From NCBI GenBank assembly GCA_964030475.1, contig CAXIPT010000003.1, positions 8,872,168 to 8,936,167 on the forward strand: a DNA stretch of 64,000 nt, in the 5' to 3' direction. Shown here piece by piece: positions 33,060 through 44,910 of the stretch; positions within the stretch are counted from its first letter, which is position 1, and each line of letters starts with the position of its first letter. Position numbers and translations under genes: made by a program. Below the pieces are notes generated by a model. It made no database searches and was not told where the DNA came from. It saw only the letters and a program-made list of their open reading frames with translations. The stretch comes from Tethya wilhelma. Lineage: Eukaryota > Porifera > Demospongiae > Tethyida > Tethyidae.

Positions 33060-33400
33060 AGAAAGCAAGACAAGAGTAAAAATGCTGCCAAAAGAGCTAG
33101 TGAAACTGAGCAAGTCATCCAATTCTTAATTATAGATCAAAAATTTCTAAGCGTGCTAATGAGTCAGAACAACAAAGGACAGATCACAGATTAAGTGATA
33201 GAATTTCCAAGAGTGACAATAAGTCAGAACAACAAAGAGCTGATCGTAGATAGAGTGGTAAAATATCCAAGCATGCCAATGAGCGAGTGACAAAGGGCTG
33301 ATTGTAGATTGAGTGATAGAAATGTTTAATAATATTCAAGCACGCAAACAACAGAGTTGATCATAGATTGAGCAATACATTTAATATGGCAACAAAATGA
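33060..33400 (+). repeat. tandem 60-bp repeats encoding charged 20-residue units
   Basis: Anchors GAGTCAGAACAACAAAG (33,161), AAGTCAGAACAACAAAG (33,221) and GAGCGAGTGACAAAG (33,281) are exactly 60 bp apart. One frame reads ISKRANESEQQRTDHRLSDR, then ISKSDNKSEQQRADRR, then a stop and SGKISKHANE. These highly charged repeats resemble those near the N-terminus of some transposon proteins (inference). Confidence 0.55.
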
Positions 33401-34140
33401 GCAACAGCAGCTCAGAATAAACAGGCTATATGGCAATATTAAATCAAAGTTTTATTGTCAAGCAACAGTATAGAGCTCAAAACAAAAGGTTATGGCATCC
33501 AAACAAGCATCGAGTATCTCAGTAGAATCAGCAATTAACAGCTTTTGTCTAAAGTTGAGATTGGTCCAGACTATGTGCATGTTCTGCCATAAAATGATTT
33601 ATCGTCAAAGTGTAGTGGACTTCCAATGAGACAAGCATACCAAGGCTAGTAATGATGTGCTGGACAGTGTGTTTAACATATAGCAAGTTTTGACCTCCCA
33701 AAAACGAGCCTTATTAAGGTCAAGATAGTAGATTCTTTTAGTAGCTCTTAATTTTATTGGAGTCTATATGGTAACATTTTAAACAATGCCAATAAGTTGT
33801 AAAAAAAAACTAAAGTCACTACACAGGAAAGTCCATCATGGCAAGGAGGGTCCTGTATCCATCCCCATTGCCCCCTCAAGTAAAATGCTCTCGAAGCCTT
33901 ACTCCGATATCACCTAGTCAAGCTGAACCATCTGCAACCATCAATGCGCTGTCATCACATCACTATCACCCTCTAGAGCATCACAAAAGTGTATTCATGG
34001 TGAGCTGTCCGATAACAATACTAAGCCACTAGCCTTTGACCAAGCACAACATGCCATATTAAAAATTTTTTGTTAAAGACAGTGATGTTAAAAAACTGTC
34101 AAATTATTCGCAACAAGTCCAATAACAAACTTGAAGTTAT
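33401..34140. other. no gene supported
   Basis: The Pro/Ser-rich 64-codon ORF at 33,838 lacks support. Confidence 0.35.
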
Positions 34141-34367
34141 TACCGTATAGCGGGATATTTTCGCAGGGTTCAAATTTTCGCGACTTTTGTGGTGGCGATC
34201 TGACCACGAAAAAAAGAACCGTGAAAATTTGAACACGCAACTCGAATAGCGCTTGCATATACACATGTGCGTCATTGCTGGATGTGGAATCAGCGAAAAT
34301 TTGAACCGCGAAAAAATGAACTAGCGTTCCTATATGATCTTATTGCAAAATTTCCCGCTATACCGTA
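34141..34367. mobile_element. 227-bp MITE, Tc1/mariner-like ends
   Basis: Left TACCGTATAGCGGGATATTTT pairs with right AAAATTTCCCGCTATACCGTA apart from small mismatches. The interior has further inverted blocks (GTTCAAATTTTCGCG against GCGAAAATTTGAACC). The TA-bounded ends suggest a mariner-type target. A decayed relative lies in NSUN5 intron 2. Confidence 0.65.
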
Positions 34368-34594
34368 TTATACCCAAATTGTCAGGATCCTCTCCATACC
34401 AAACCCAAAGCTTCAGGATTTTGATTGTGTAACAATTAGAGCTACAGTTAATAATCCAAGTATAGTGTCCACTCAGAAAACTAAACAGGAAATTCCAATA
34501 GCTGATGACACTGCTTCAATCCCATTAACACTCTGAGAAAACAATATTAGCTCTCAATAAATCTTATGATAATCTTTTTAAATTCAAACCTACC

Positions 34595-35030
34595 GTGGTA
34601 AGCGTGAACTCTCTTCCACCACATGGTGACAATAAATTTCACTTGATTTTTCCTGAACACACATTTAGCAGGGTTTAGCGTATCTGCAGCTATGGCAATT
34701 CGTGTGAGTACAGCAAGTAGTCTCTCATCGTGCTCTTTTTTGTCTTTGGGATGTCATCTATGAGACCGATGACGCAGTCCTGTGAGAATCTGTTGTGGAA
34801 ATCCTCTGGTGCACTTGATATGCCAAAGTGCATCTTGTTGAAGCATAATGTCTAAACAGGTTGATGAACATAGTGAGAAGGCAATGGCTAGTGGTATCTG
34901 CCAGAATCCACTATTGGCATCTATTTTGCTGAAAGCTTTGGCCCCTGCAAGTTGTGCTAAGGTCTTATTGACTCTGGGAAGTAAGTGTAGAAGGGAAATG
35001 GTGTTTGATGTCAACTGTAGGATCAATTGA
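34595..35030 (-). pseudogene. Ty3/gypsy reverse transcriptase fragment
   Basis: The minus strand reads LLPRVNKTLAQLAGAKAFSKIDANSGFWQIPL (RT core with the first catalytic Asp). After a frameshift it runs through LAYQVHQRIS- and SVS-type remnants of the FGISSAPE and LIDD blocks, then RLLAVLTRIAIAADTLNPAKCVFRKNQVKF. No RNase H or integrase follows, so it is an isolated fragment. Confidence 0.7.
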
Positions 35031-35154
35031 CTCTATCTGGACAGCCAATACCAGTGCATCAATTGCAGGTAGTCCTTGAAGGTTTGTTTTTAGCTTTTAC
35101 ACAGCATAAATCTCTTGGGTTGTTGTCTCTACTGTGTGGGCTATTTTGCCTTCT

Positions 35155-35450
35155 AAAACTTGGGGGGTGGCCTGGTGGCTTGTTCACCATTGACTCTGAC
35201 TTCCAACCCATGGGTAGGTGGTTCGAGTCCCTCCAGTGCCACAGGTATTTGTTTCCCATTTTCTCTTTCGAGCTCTGCCTAGGAGTTAACTCAGCTCTAC
35301 CCCAAAAAATGAGGAGGTGAATTTCACCGCATCCTTCGGAGGGGATGTAAAGCCGTCGGTCCCGGGGGACCTGCGTTCATTAGTCCTAGGCTATTTGCAG
35401 GCCCTCATTAGCCACAATTGTGGTAAACCCAGAGGGGCACTTAAAAACTT
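35155..35450 (+). mobile_element. tRNA-derived SINE
   Basis: A-box TGGCCTGGTGG at 35,168-35,178 and B-box GGTTCGAGTCC at 35,220-35,230 have the normal spacing for an internal polymerase III promoter. A non-tRNA body follows with CCTTCGGAGGGGATGTAAAG, CCGTCGGTCCCG and TTCATTAGTCC, a conserved-looking domain. The 3' end is not clearly defined. Confidence 0.65.
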
Positions 35451-36690
35451 ACAGTGTTTTGAGTGCTTGGTGCAATGGACCATATAGTGTCTTCTTGGAG
35501 ACTGAGGGTTTTGTGCGATTTGTCATGTCACTTCAGCATCTTTGTCTAGTTATTTCACTGCCAAATGATTTAGCTGAAACAGGACAAGCAAATTGTAGCT
35601 GGATTGCCTGAGAGTTACCTATTTTATCTCAAATGCTGCTTGCAGCCATCTACAATCATACCTACTATGTGGAACCGTGGTGGACCACCTGATACTTTCT
35701 TGCCATTAGCTGTTGTCGATGAGACCAGACAGCGGTGAAACGTCAGTTGTACTGTAGTACAGTATGGACTTGTGCTTATTGATATAATCTGTCCTTGTTA
35801 TCAAGATATCTTTTCTGGAAACTGCTAGGGACCTAAACTGTTTATTTGTTGTAAGGGTATCTAGTTGATAGTTGGATGTATGACAATGTTGTGTCTCAGT
35901 TATTCGGGCGAGCATGAGCAAGCCCCAGATAAGCATGGTGAACAAGTAGCTTGTAGGTTGGTATGTATATATAGTGATGTAATCTGACCGACCACTTTAC
36001 GTATATATCTGAACTATATTCTAATTGTTCCAAATTAGCTATGCCCACATGAAAAATTGCAAAGCCGGGCTGGCCTCATGCCACTAAAGGACTGAGAAGT
36101 GTTTATGTAAGATAGGCACATGGCGAAAAGCTAGAGCACATTTTACTAAAGGTGGCAACAATGTACCCGAGGGTAAGCTCATTGTATCTATACTATGTTT
36201 GCTAAAATCATGGCACACATAATTTGTACACAGTGGCCATGTATAAAACCGGCAGGCAGAATAGTTTCACAGCTGAATTAACTACTGCAGTAATGTTGGG
36301 TGTATGGATGGATCGATATCAATATTACTGGATAACAAGAGCAGAAGCTAGTGCAGCCACCAGTGAGATGTTCAGAGTCTGAGAAGCTATTGGAACTGCC
36401 GATGTTAAACTCAGAATACAACAACTAGCTACGATATAATGCATGCACGATGCTGAGACCTCGGGCCTGAGTGGCCAGGAGAGTAGCTGTTAACTGGCAA
36501 AAGAGGATCGATGGAGCCCCACCTGAGCAGTACTGAGAATAACTGCAGACTCAAGGAAATCAACTTGACAAGTACTCTGTCAACAGCAATTTAGCCAGGC
36601 ATTTGCAAATTATGCTTTTTTTGCCCATTATGCTATGCTCTATACCCATCCTGCAGATTTGTGCCATAATTAGGATCTGTTATACGACAT
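35451..36690. other. no gene supported
   Basis: A minus ORF at 35,706-35,945 ends in a stretch reading STTDVSPLSGLIDNS. It may be the 3' end of a retroelement, but I cannot assign it. Confidence 0.3.
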
Positions 36691-37825
36691 AATTTATTTT
36701 GAAAATATACACATAACAAGATGATCATTTCCTGGTTACACTATTCCACCTGTTTCCTGAGTTTACTATAACTATCAACAATACTTTTACTTTGATGCTT
36801 TTACGTTCTTATCCACCATTCACCTCATCTACTTAACACCTGTACCACATCCCTCATGCTTTCTGTCAGGGATATTCTTAGGTACACCACACTATTTTTT
36901 AGTAGCTCATGGATTTTTGTATAAATACCTGACACACCCATCAGTAAATGAATCGCTAAATCGGTTTCTTGGTGGAAGGCTGGGACAGTGCTCTAAACTA
37001 TGGTGTCAAGGGGACAAGAAATGTGCGGTCGGTTCTCAGAGAACTCTGTCAGCCACTATTTGCGGACTGTGTCACCTGTGCAACAATCAGATATCATAAC
37101 AGACCTCATCGCACCTTTTTGCGTGTCACCATGCAATCTCTTGTTCTTGACAAAACCCTCACAGAGATTGTCTTCCTTATGATCCTCTCTGAACATGAAT
37201 GTTGTTTTATTTCTGAGTTCAAAACTGAAATGTGCAAAGAACTCAAGTGTTCTAGCTGTTTTTTAATTCATAAAGTTGTTAACCTGATCATGAATCATCA
37301 TCAGTTGGTTTTTATGTACATGTGTGTGTTTCACCAATTAATACCATACTCATACTCCGGTGGGTCCGTTGCTATAATGAACCTTTGAACCTCAATATGC
37401 CACTTGGATAAATAAAGACCTTTGAACTCTACCTACAAAAGATGGATGGCTATAATAATTATATAGCTACATTGAAGTGCATGAAATTATTATAGGGTAC
37501 GTTAAAAGCTCTATAGAACTAGCACAATGCTTTCTGTTCCTCTGGAAATCGCTTTTAAAGTAAGTCAGTAAGTTAGGACAAAATTGTATGAATGTAGCTT
37601 TTTACAACCCCTCTGTTGAAAGAGTACTTATAAAGTTTCTGTGAGTTTTAGGCCTCAGTTGTATGTATCTAAGAGAGCTTTCTGAGTAAGTTTAAAGGTT
37701 TATCTTTGGATAGCTGAAAATTTTTGAAAAAGCAAGCCTTGAGGCCTCGTACCTAGCTAGGAGGGAGTAGCTCTGGCCCGGGCCTGTATACAAAGTTACT
37801 AATCCTAGATGTTATAGTTTAGTAT

Positions 37826-38259
37826 AGGTTACACCACAAGGTGCAGGTTTCTATGTTATTTACACACCGAGGGCCAGAGGCCCAAGGTTGTGTAAATCAC
37901 ATAGAAACCGAACCGAGTGATGTAACTGACTTGTACCATGGACCAACCAAATCAGCTATTTACAAAATGTAGGGAGTGGCCTTCAATTGTAGCAGTGTAG
38001 TAAATAGCTTCTAAGTAGATGGGGTGTTGACAATCATATGCCCAGGAAGGAAATGCTTTTTCATACTGTTCTGATTGGACTAAACATAGGAGGTGAATAT
38101 GAGATTTATCAACCACATTTTGAGCAATCTGATTGGTCAATTGACTACAACCATGGTACAATTTTGATCATATACCCACTTCCCGTGCACGTGATCAAAC
38201 CTGCGTGCATGAAAAAGACAAATGATACGACTGGTGCCATATGCTTGAGGGTTCACTAA
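37826..38259. mobile_element. insertion private to duplication copy 2
   Basis: Absent from copy 1 at about 6,570. It contains a hairpin with arms GGTTTCTATGTTATTTACAC and its near-complement at 37,848-37,909. Further inverted similarity exists (TTGTACCATGG near 37,930 and CCATGGTACA near 38,152). No ORF of note. Confidence 0.5.
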
Positions 38260-38814
38260 GCAGGAGAATTACCAAGCATCGATATTTAGTCTTTACGGAT
38301 TAGATATGAAAGAGTCAATACCATTGACATGGAAATCAGTGAGTATAGATACGAAAAAATCAATATTGTATAGAAATAATCTTATCAGATACATACAAAA
38401 CCAATGACATAAATTAGGCCTGATTTGGCCTTGACAGTGAGTTTTCAGTGTTCAAATTGAGGTTCAAGTTAGTAAGGCGGCATCTCAAGGTTGGGATGAC
38501 TCCCATGTACATGAATCTGCAAAGATGTTGAGTCATATTAATTGCTATGGTCAGGGTATTTGTTTGTGTTCATATCTGTCAGTCAAGCTAGTACTGACTG
38601 AAAATTAAAAGTAGTGGTGCAAGTAAGTCACCTCTTTATCAGAAATGTATACAGGAGTGATTTGGAGAAGCATATAGGAGTCCAGTTTTTGGTGATGTAA
38701 TTGCATCTGCTCTACAAATTGTTTTATGAGGGGTGCAATGTGTGAGAACTGAAGTATACTATAGGGTGTCACTATAATAATATTAAAACTTACAATTATT
38801 GTAGGTCTTCCTTG

Positions 38815-39150
38815 TCCATGAGTAGGCCAGTTTCCTCTCATCCCTCTTGGCCTGGATCTGTCTCCAGTTCCTCTACCTTCTCCTCATGGCCCTCTTGGTC
38901 TTGATCTGTCCCCTCTAATTCCTCGGCCGGGATCTGTCCCACCTTCTGGGGCCTCCTCCTTTGCTAAAACCTGATGCACCAACTGGAGAGATAGGTAGTG
39001 TGCCTCCTGTTGAAGGGATGGATGCGACAGGTCCAATGGGAGGGACAGGTGTTCTGGCTCCTGTCGGTGGGATAATCACCATGGGTGCAGTCGGAGGCAT
39101 GTACACCAGAGGTGCAGTTAAAGGGAATGCTGGCACATGCACCAAGACAG
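38815..39150 (-). pseudogene. proline-rich repeat ORF, copy 2
   Basis: Same protein pattern as 7,640-8,145: PLTAPLVYMPPTAPMVIIPP, PIGPVASIPSTGG, PVGASGF, then basic RSRPRG repeats. It is open at the position where copy 1 has a stop, but has its own stop after RSRPRN. Only about one 27-bp unit remains. Confidence 0.35.
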
Positions 39151-39490
39151 TTTAAAAGTCTAGTTAGTCTTGCACCACAGGTCTCAATATAGTATCCGTA
39201 AGTAGTGTGTGTATGGGAGAAGAGCACTGGCTATTGATTGTGTAAAGCAATGTACACACACAAAAGAAACGTCTCATCTTACGAATGTGGGACTGGCTAT
39301 CTCGTTTAATAGACTTTGATGATAGCGGCTGTTTCAATAGACAAATGGCTCTCCATATGTCTGGATCAAGCTCAGTTATGAATTACTCAAAGTTTATGTC
39401 TTCAATATTAGTTGGCTCAATTGCATCCTTACTCAACAGCTTCTTAATAAATTCATGACACTTAGCATTAAGTGAGAGGCATGTTTTGTT
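39150..39490 (-). pseudogene. TE-type ORF fragment (DPDIW...CSSPIHTLL)
   Basis: The minus strand reads FIKKLLSKDAIEPTNIEDIN, a stop, then ITELDPDIWRAICLLKQPLS, SHIRKMRRFFCVCTLLY, INSQCSSPIHTLLTD and, after a shift, CGARLTRLLNCLGACAS. I recall this series from multi-copy, probably transposon-borne ORFs of sponges and cnidarians; function unknown. Not seen in duplication copy 1. Confidence 0.45.
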
Positions 39491-40219
39491 AGTTCATCAG
39501 TTGTTGCTGTTGAGTCCTGGGCTTGAGATGATCCAAGAGAGATGTTGTAGCAGGTTACCATCATAGTGGTACAAAACTGTGCCATACCGCTTTACAGAGC
39601 ATTTGTATTATAAGTGATGCTCAAGTAAGCTACTAAGGTGGCTTCTTAGCCAGTTTATGTTTACAACTCTTTCTAGGTCCTCTTGGATTTCTATTCCGTT
39701 GATTTGTTTATGTTGCTTGATTACTGATGTTGACGACTTTCCCATAGTAAGATACAAAAAATTAGCTATCATTTCTGAGTTTAGGTTTAATGTGACCTGA
39801 AACTATCTGAGTTATTGAGAAATAGTGAATGAAATATTACCAGCTGACTAATTTAAAATTGAAAGCTTGCATTGTAATATTTGAATCACCTTGTAGCTGT
39901 GTAGTTGGAGAATTTGACAGTCCTGGTGATTCTGGGCTCTCTACTTCTCCTGGATTTCTGTCTGTTTCTTGCGTTGTATTTGATCTTGTGTTTGGCATTG
40001 TTGACTTAGCAAAACTGTTCTCACAGGATAAGCTGATGGATGAGCTGATATTGGATGATTGTAAACTTGCCCTGAACAAAAATTCAGAATTGATGTTCAT
40101 GTCAACAGTTTAAATAGTGGCTCACTACTGGTTTAATAATGTAGGGGTGGAGTTTGTCCCTGGTGTATGATTTCAAAATACTACAAGTGAAAAAAAAACA
40201 TTGGAAATGTAATGAGATA

Positions 40220-40398
40220 CACATGACCGCTATGCTCAGTACAGAGTAGAGAGGATCAAGACTGAAGGGGTTATGAGTGGCTTTCCCGAGAGTGCTTTTA
40301 TGGTTGCATCAGCAGACAACCTAGACTTCATACACAGCTTTGTTAGAGTGTACTGTGGTAATCAACAAAGCAGCTGGCATCAGTACAAATTGACATAA
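40220..40398 (+). pseudogene. captured coding fragment inside a MITE arm
   Basis: An uninterrupted frame reads THDRYAQYRVERIKTEGV, then FPESAFMVASADNLDFIHSF, then VYCGNQQSSWHQYKLT and stop. It has no counterpart in other family A copies. The frame density and the ADNLDF...CGNQQSSWH series look like part of a larger TE protein. Source family not identified; the identical copy is at 42,430-42,608. Confidence 0.5.
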
Positions 40399-40709
40399 AT
40401 CGTAAAAAAGAAAGCAAACAAGATGGAATGGCTATTTGAGTGTGTGCAGAATCATTGCTGTGTGGCCTGCATTGTAGTACTCTCTTCCTATGTTGAGTCC
40501 CTCATGTTGCCCACAGGAATAATTCTTTACACACTCAAACAGCCATTCCATCTTGTACCATAGTTAGGTCATACTTCAAAGGTACCGCCTAAGTTTACAT
40601 ATCCCATGTACATTGGCTAACCACCAGTAGTAACTCCAGGGTACATGGTGGTTTTACCCTAGGGTACATCAGCTGAGTTTATTTAGTGACCACTATGATA
40701 CAAGTCATC

Positions 40710-40834
40710 TGTACTATGAGTATGTAGTGTGTATGGTTTTGTACTCCTGAGGGCTGTTGTACGTCTTCCCTCGGGAAAACATACAACAGCCCTCAGGAGT
40801 ACAATTACCATACACACTAGATACTCATAGTACA
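40710..40834. repeat. long hairpin
   Basis: Arms of about 52 bp (40,710-40,761 and 40,782-40,834) with few mismatches, including TACTCCTGAGGGCTGTTGTA and its reverse complement, around a 20-base loop. Identical at 42,920-43,044. Confidence 0.9.
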
Positions 40835-41877
40835 AATATTACTTGTTTGCTTTCTTTTTTTACGATTTGGCCATTCCTATGTCTCATTACATTTTCCATG
40901 TTTTTTTCACTTGTTTGTTCCCATTTTTTCATAATTCTACATCACAGTTGAGTTTGTGTGTATATGGTAGTTACTTGTACACTATCAGCATGGATATTAT
41001 TAATCTATGCTATCAGTATAAAAGTCACCATGAAGCAGGCTCAGGTGTATCTTACAAAATTTACTTGCTTTGCTTATAATGACAACTAAGTAGTCTATTC
41101 AGCTCATAAATATTTAAGACTGACCCAGACTTCAGGTAAACAGGCAGGGCAACGAATATTCGGATTCCAAATAACGCACACTTATCTAACTGTAAAAGGG
41201 TCATCAACTTGATTTCCAAGGCAGCTAGTGAAATAATATAGAAATGAATGGCTGCCATATGGAGAAGGCACTTTTCTAGGTTCAAACTGTCCAAAATTAG
41301 CCGACTTGGCAACTTAAATGCTCGCGCGAGCTGATTTTGTACCAAGTGTAGAGGATCAATAAGTTATACACTATAACCATAGACTATAAATAGACAATAT
41401 ACTACTAATGACTAGCTTTCTTTACAACTTTGTAGCTGCTCATAGCGCTCAGCGATCGCGAATATTGCTTCTGTGCACAGAACCAAGAGTTTGAGTCATT
41501 ATTCTAACCGCCGCACCCACGCATTTATATATACACGTGATTTTAGATACCAGGCTCCCTCATTCTTTGCGCACTTCCATTTCATTTCCAGAGAGGGAGC
41601 CTGTGACGGAGGCTATCCTAAACAGATGTAAGAGCTGTTTGAATTTCACTTGAATTTCCCTTACCTTGGGAATGAGTGATGGAACAGTGATTCTGTGCTA
41701 CTCATACCACAGTGTGTTGATATTGTCAAGAGATCACAAAACTTTTTGCTACAACCTGTAACTGTGTTTGTTTGTATATGTGATTGTGTACATTCAAGGT
41801 TCTGTGTACATGATTGCCGATGAATGTCCCAGCCTGACATTAAAGGATGCTAATGCCTTGATAGCTAATTTTTTGTA

Positions 41878-44067
41878 TCTTTCTAGGTCCTCTTGGATTT
41901 CTATTCCGTTGATTTGTTTATGTTGCTTGATTACTGATGTTGACGACTTTCCCATAGTAAGATACAAAAAATTAGCTATCATTTCTGAGTTTAGGTTTAA
42001 TGTGACCTGAAACTATCTGAGTTATTGAGAAATAGTGAATGAAATATTACCAGCTGACTAATTTAAAATTGAAAGCTTGCATTGTAATATTTGAATCACC
42101 TTGTAGCTGTGTAGTTGGAGAATTTGACAGTCCTGGTGATTCTGGGCTCTCTACTTCTCCTGGATTTCTGTCTGTTTCTTGCGTTGTATTTGATCTTGTG
42201 TTTGGCATTGTTGACTTAGCAAAACTGTTCTCACAGGATAAGCTGATGGATGAGCTGATATTGGATGATTGTAAACTTGCCCTGAACAAAAATTCAGAAT
42301 TGATGTTCATGTCAACAGTTTAAATAGTGGCTCACTACTGGTTTAATAATGTAGGGGTGGAGTTTGTCCCTGGTGTATGATTTCAAAATACTACAAGTGA
42401 AAAAAAAACATTGGAAATGTAATGAGATACACATGACCGCTATGCTCAGTACAGAGTAGAGAGGATCAAGACTGAAGGGGTTATGAGTGGCTTTCCCGAG
42501 AGTGCTTTTATGGTTGCATCAGCAGACAACCTAGACTTCATACACAGCTTTGTTAGAGTGTACTGTGGTAATCAACAAAGCAGCTGGCATCAGTACAAAT
42601 TGACATAAATCGTAAAAAAGAAAGCAAACAAGATGGAATGGCTATTTGAGTGTGTGCAGAATCATTGCTGTGTGGCCTGCATTGTAGTACTCTCTTCCTA
42701 TGTTGAGTCCCTCATGTTGCCCACAGGAATAATTCTTTACACACTCAAACAGCCATTCCATCTTGTACCATAGTTAGGTCATACTTCAAAGGTACCGCCT
42801 AAGTTTACATATCCCATGTACATTGGCTAACCACCAGTAGTAACTCCAGGGTACATGGTGGTTTTACCCTAGGGTACATCAGCTGAGTTTATTTAGTGAC
42901 CACTATGATACAAGTCATCTGTACTATGAGTATGTAGTGTGTATGGTTTTGTACTCCTGAGGGCTGTTGTACGTCTTCCCTCGGGAAAACATACAACAGC
43001 CCTCAGGAGTACAATTACCATACACACTAGATACTCATAGTACAAATATTACTTGTTTGCTTTCTTTTTTTACGATTTGGCCATTCCTATGTCTCATTAC
43101 ATTTTCCATGTTTTTTTCACTTGTTTGTTCCCATTTTTTCATAATTCTACATCACAGTTGAGTTTGTGTGTATATGGTAGTTACTTGTACACTATCAGCA
43201 TGGATATTATTAATCTATGCTATCAGTATAAAAGTCACCATGAAGCAGGCTCAGGTGTATCTTACAAAATTTACTTGCTTTGCTTATAATGACAACTAAG
43301 TAGTCTATTCAGCTCATAAATATTTAAGACTGACCCAGACTTCAGGTAAACAGGCAGGGCAACGAATATTCGGATTCCAAATAACGCACACTTATCTAAC
43401 TGTAAAAGGGTCATCAACTTGATTTCCAAGGCAGCTAGTGAAATAATATAGAAATGAATGGCTGCCATATGGAGAAGGCACTTTTCTAGGTTCAAACTGT
43501 CCAAAATTAGCCGACTTGGCAACTTAAATGCTCGCGCGAGCTGATTTTGTACCAAGTGTAGAGGATCAATAAGTTATACACTATAACCATAGACTATAAA
43601 TAGACAATATACTACTAATGACTAGCTTTCTTTACAACTTTGTAGCTGCTCATAGCGCTCAGCGATCGCGAATATTGCTTCTGTGCACAGAACCAAGAGT
43701 TTGAGTCATTATTCTAACCGCCGCACCCACGCATTTATATATACACGTGATTTTAGATACCAGGCTCCCTCATTCTTTGCGCACTTCCATTTCATTTCCA
43801 GAGAGGGAGCCTGTGACGGAGGCTATCCTAAACAGATGTAAGAGCTGTTTGAATTTCACTTGAATTTCCCTTACCTTGGGAATGAGTGATGGAACAGTGA
43901 TTCTGTGCTACTCATACCACAGTGTGTTGATATTGTCAAGAGATCACAAAACTTTTTGCTACAACCTGTAACTGTGTTTGTTTGTATATGTGATTGTGTA
44001 CATTCAAGGTTCTGTGTACATGATTGCCGATGAATGTCCCAGCCTGACATTAAAGGATGCTAATGCC
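41878..44067 (+). repeat. tandem duplication, unit 2 (2,190 bp)
   Basis: Follows unit 1 after a 20-base filler (41,858-41,877). The filler plus the first bases of the unit is the reverse complement of a segment about 80 bp inside it, so the junction can fold back. Confidence 0.95.
42393..43130. mobile_element. family A MITE with internal insertions (unit 2)
   Basis: Second copy of 40,183-40,920, with no difference seen. Confidence 0.7.
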
Positions 44068-44910
44068 ACATCAAGTGCCTTGACGAAGGCAGCCTCTTCC
44101 TTAAGCTTGTGGAAGCCAGTTATAATACTAGGAAAATGCATAACATTGATAGGGTCGAGCCTGAGCAACATCATGTATAATTAATACAATATTTCATGTG
44201 TCTTGGCTACCGTATGGGTATCTTGTCAATTGAAGTTTGCACAAGTTGTCAACAGTCATACATGTAGGATCTAGCCTGGTAAACCAAGCCCTCCCCACTA
44301 TGCTTAGCGCTTATTGATAACCAGAGGTGTAGGATCACTAGAGTTGTAGTCTTGCCATACTTGCTCCATCCATACTGATATTGGCACAAAGAACATGATA
44401 TTAATTCAGACTATGCATTGTAATGATGACTCTAGACCTGTGATCCATGTGATTTCATGGGCAACCATGTGGTTCAGGTACTGTGATATTGTGTGAGTTT
44501 TTGGATCAATTATAAGGGGTAGACTATATGCTGCTATTAATTTGTGAACTCACTGCCAGGCATCTTGCGATTAAAATGTAACACCATCAAAGTTAGCTAG
44601 GGTGCTAAGCCCACTGATGCAATGTCTATACTCTTATATCCACCGGTTTTGCATAAATGAAACTTACAAAATGCTGTTACTCTGCAGCTCTCAGTGCTTC
44701 CATGTGAACAATCATGGTCTAGATAGAAGCTGAAGGTCAAAGTCTTTGATTATCGAGAAAACGACGATGAACCAAAAAATACCAGCAGAGCCGACCTACT
44801 CACAAATGTGGGGCTCGCTCAGGCTCACCCCAATAATTATGTACCTATATATAGTTAAGTGTATATACTGTAATGAGCCTGACTGACTCGTCAATGTATT
44901 TTAATTGTGA
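44068..44910. other. no gene seen
   Basis: Single-copy-looking AT-rich sequence without supported ORFs. Confidence 0.4.

Larger units (their letters stand above)
31748..40071 (+). repeat. segmental duplication 1, copy 2
   Basis: Partner of 971-8,943. It lacks the 6,827-7,294 MITE and the Merlin/nested-MITE cluster. It carries instead a gypsy RT fragment, a SINE and a 0.43-kb insertion at 37,826-38,259. Confidence 0.8.
40183..40920. mobile_element. family A MITE with two internal insertions (unit 1)
   Basis: Outer arms ACAAGTGAAAAAAAAACATT and CACTTGTTTGTTC. One arm is interrupted by a coding fragment at 40,220-40,398, the other by about 290 bp ending in a long hairpin. Inner arms GATGGAATGGCTATTTGAGT and CACTCAAACAGCCATTCC remain recognisable. 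Confidence 0.7.
39668..41857 (+). repeat. tandem duplication, unit 1 (2,190 bp)
   Basis: I see no difference from 41,878-44,067; all ORFs in the two units translate identically at an offset of 2,210. The unit contains a family A MITE, a captured coding fragment, a long hairpin and a truncated family B block. Its first part overlaps segmental duplication 1. Confidence 0.95.

Noticed and set aside
39829..40113. 94-codon plus ORF duplicated at 42,039
   Set aside because: Duplication alone explains the conservation; no domain, and the diverged copy at 8.8 kb does not keep the frame.
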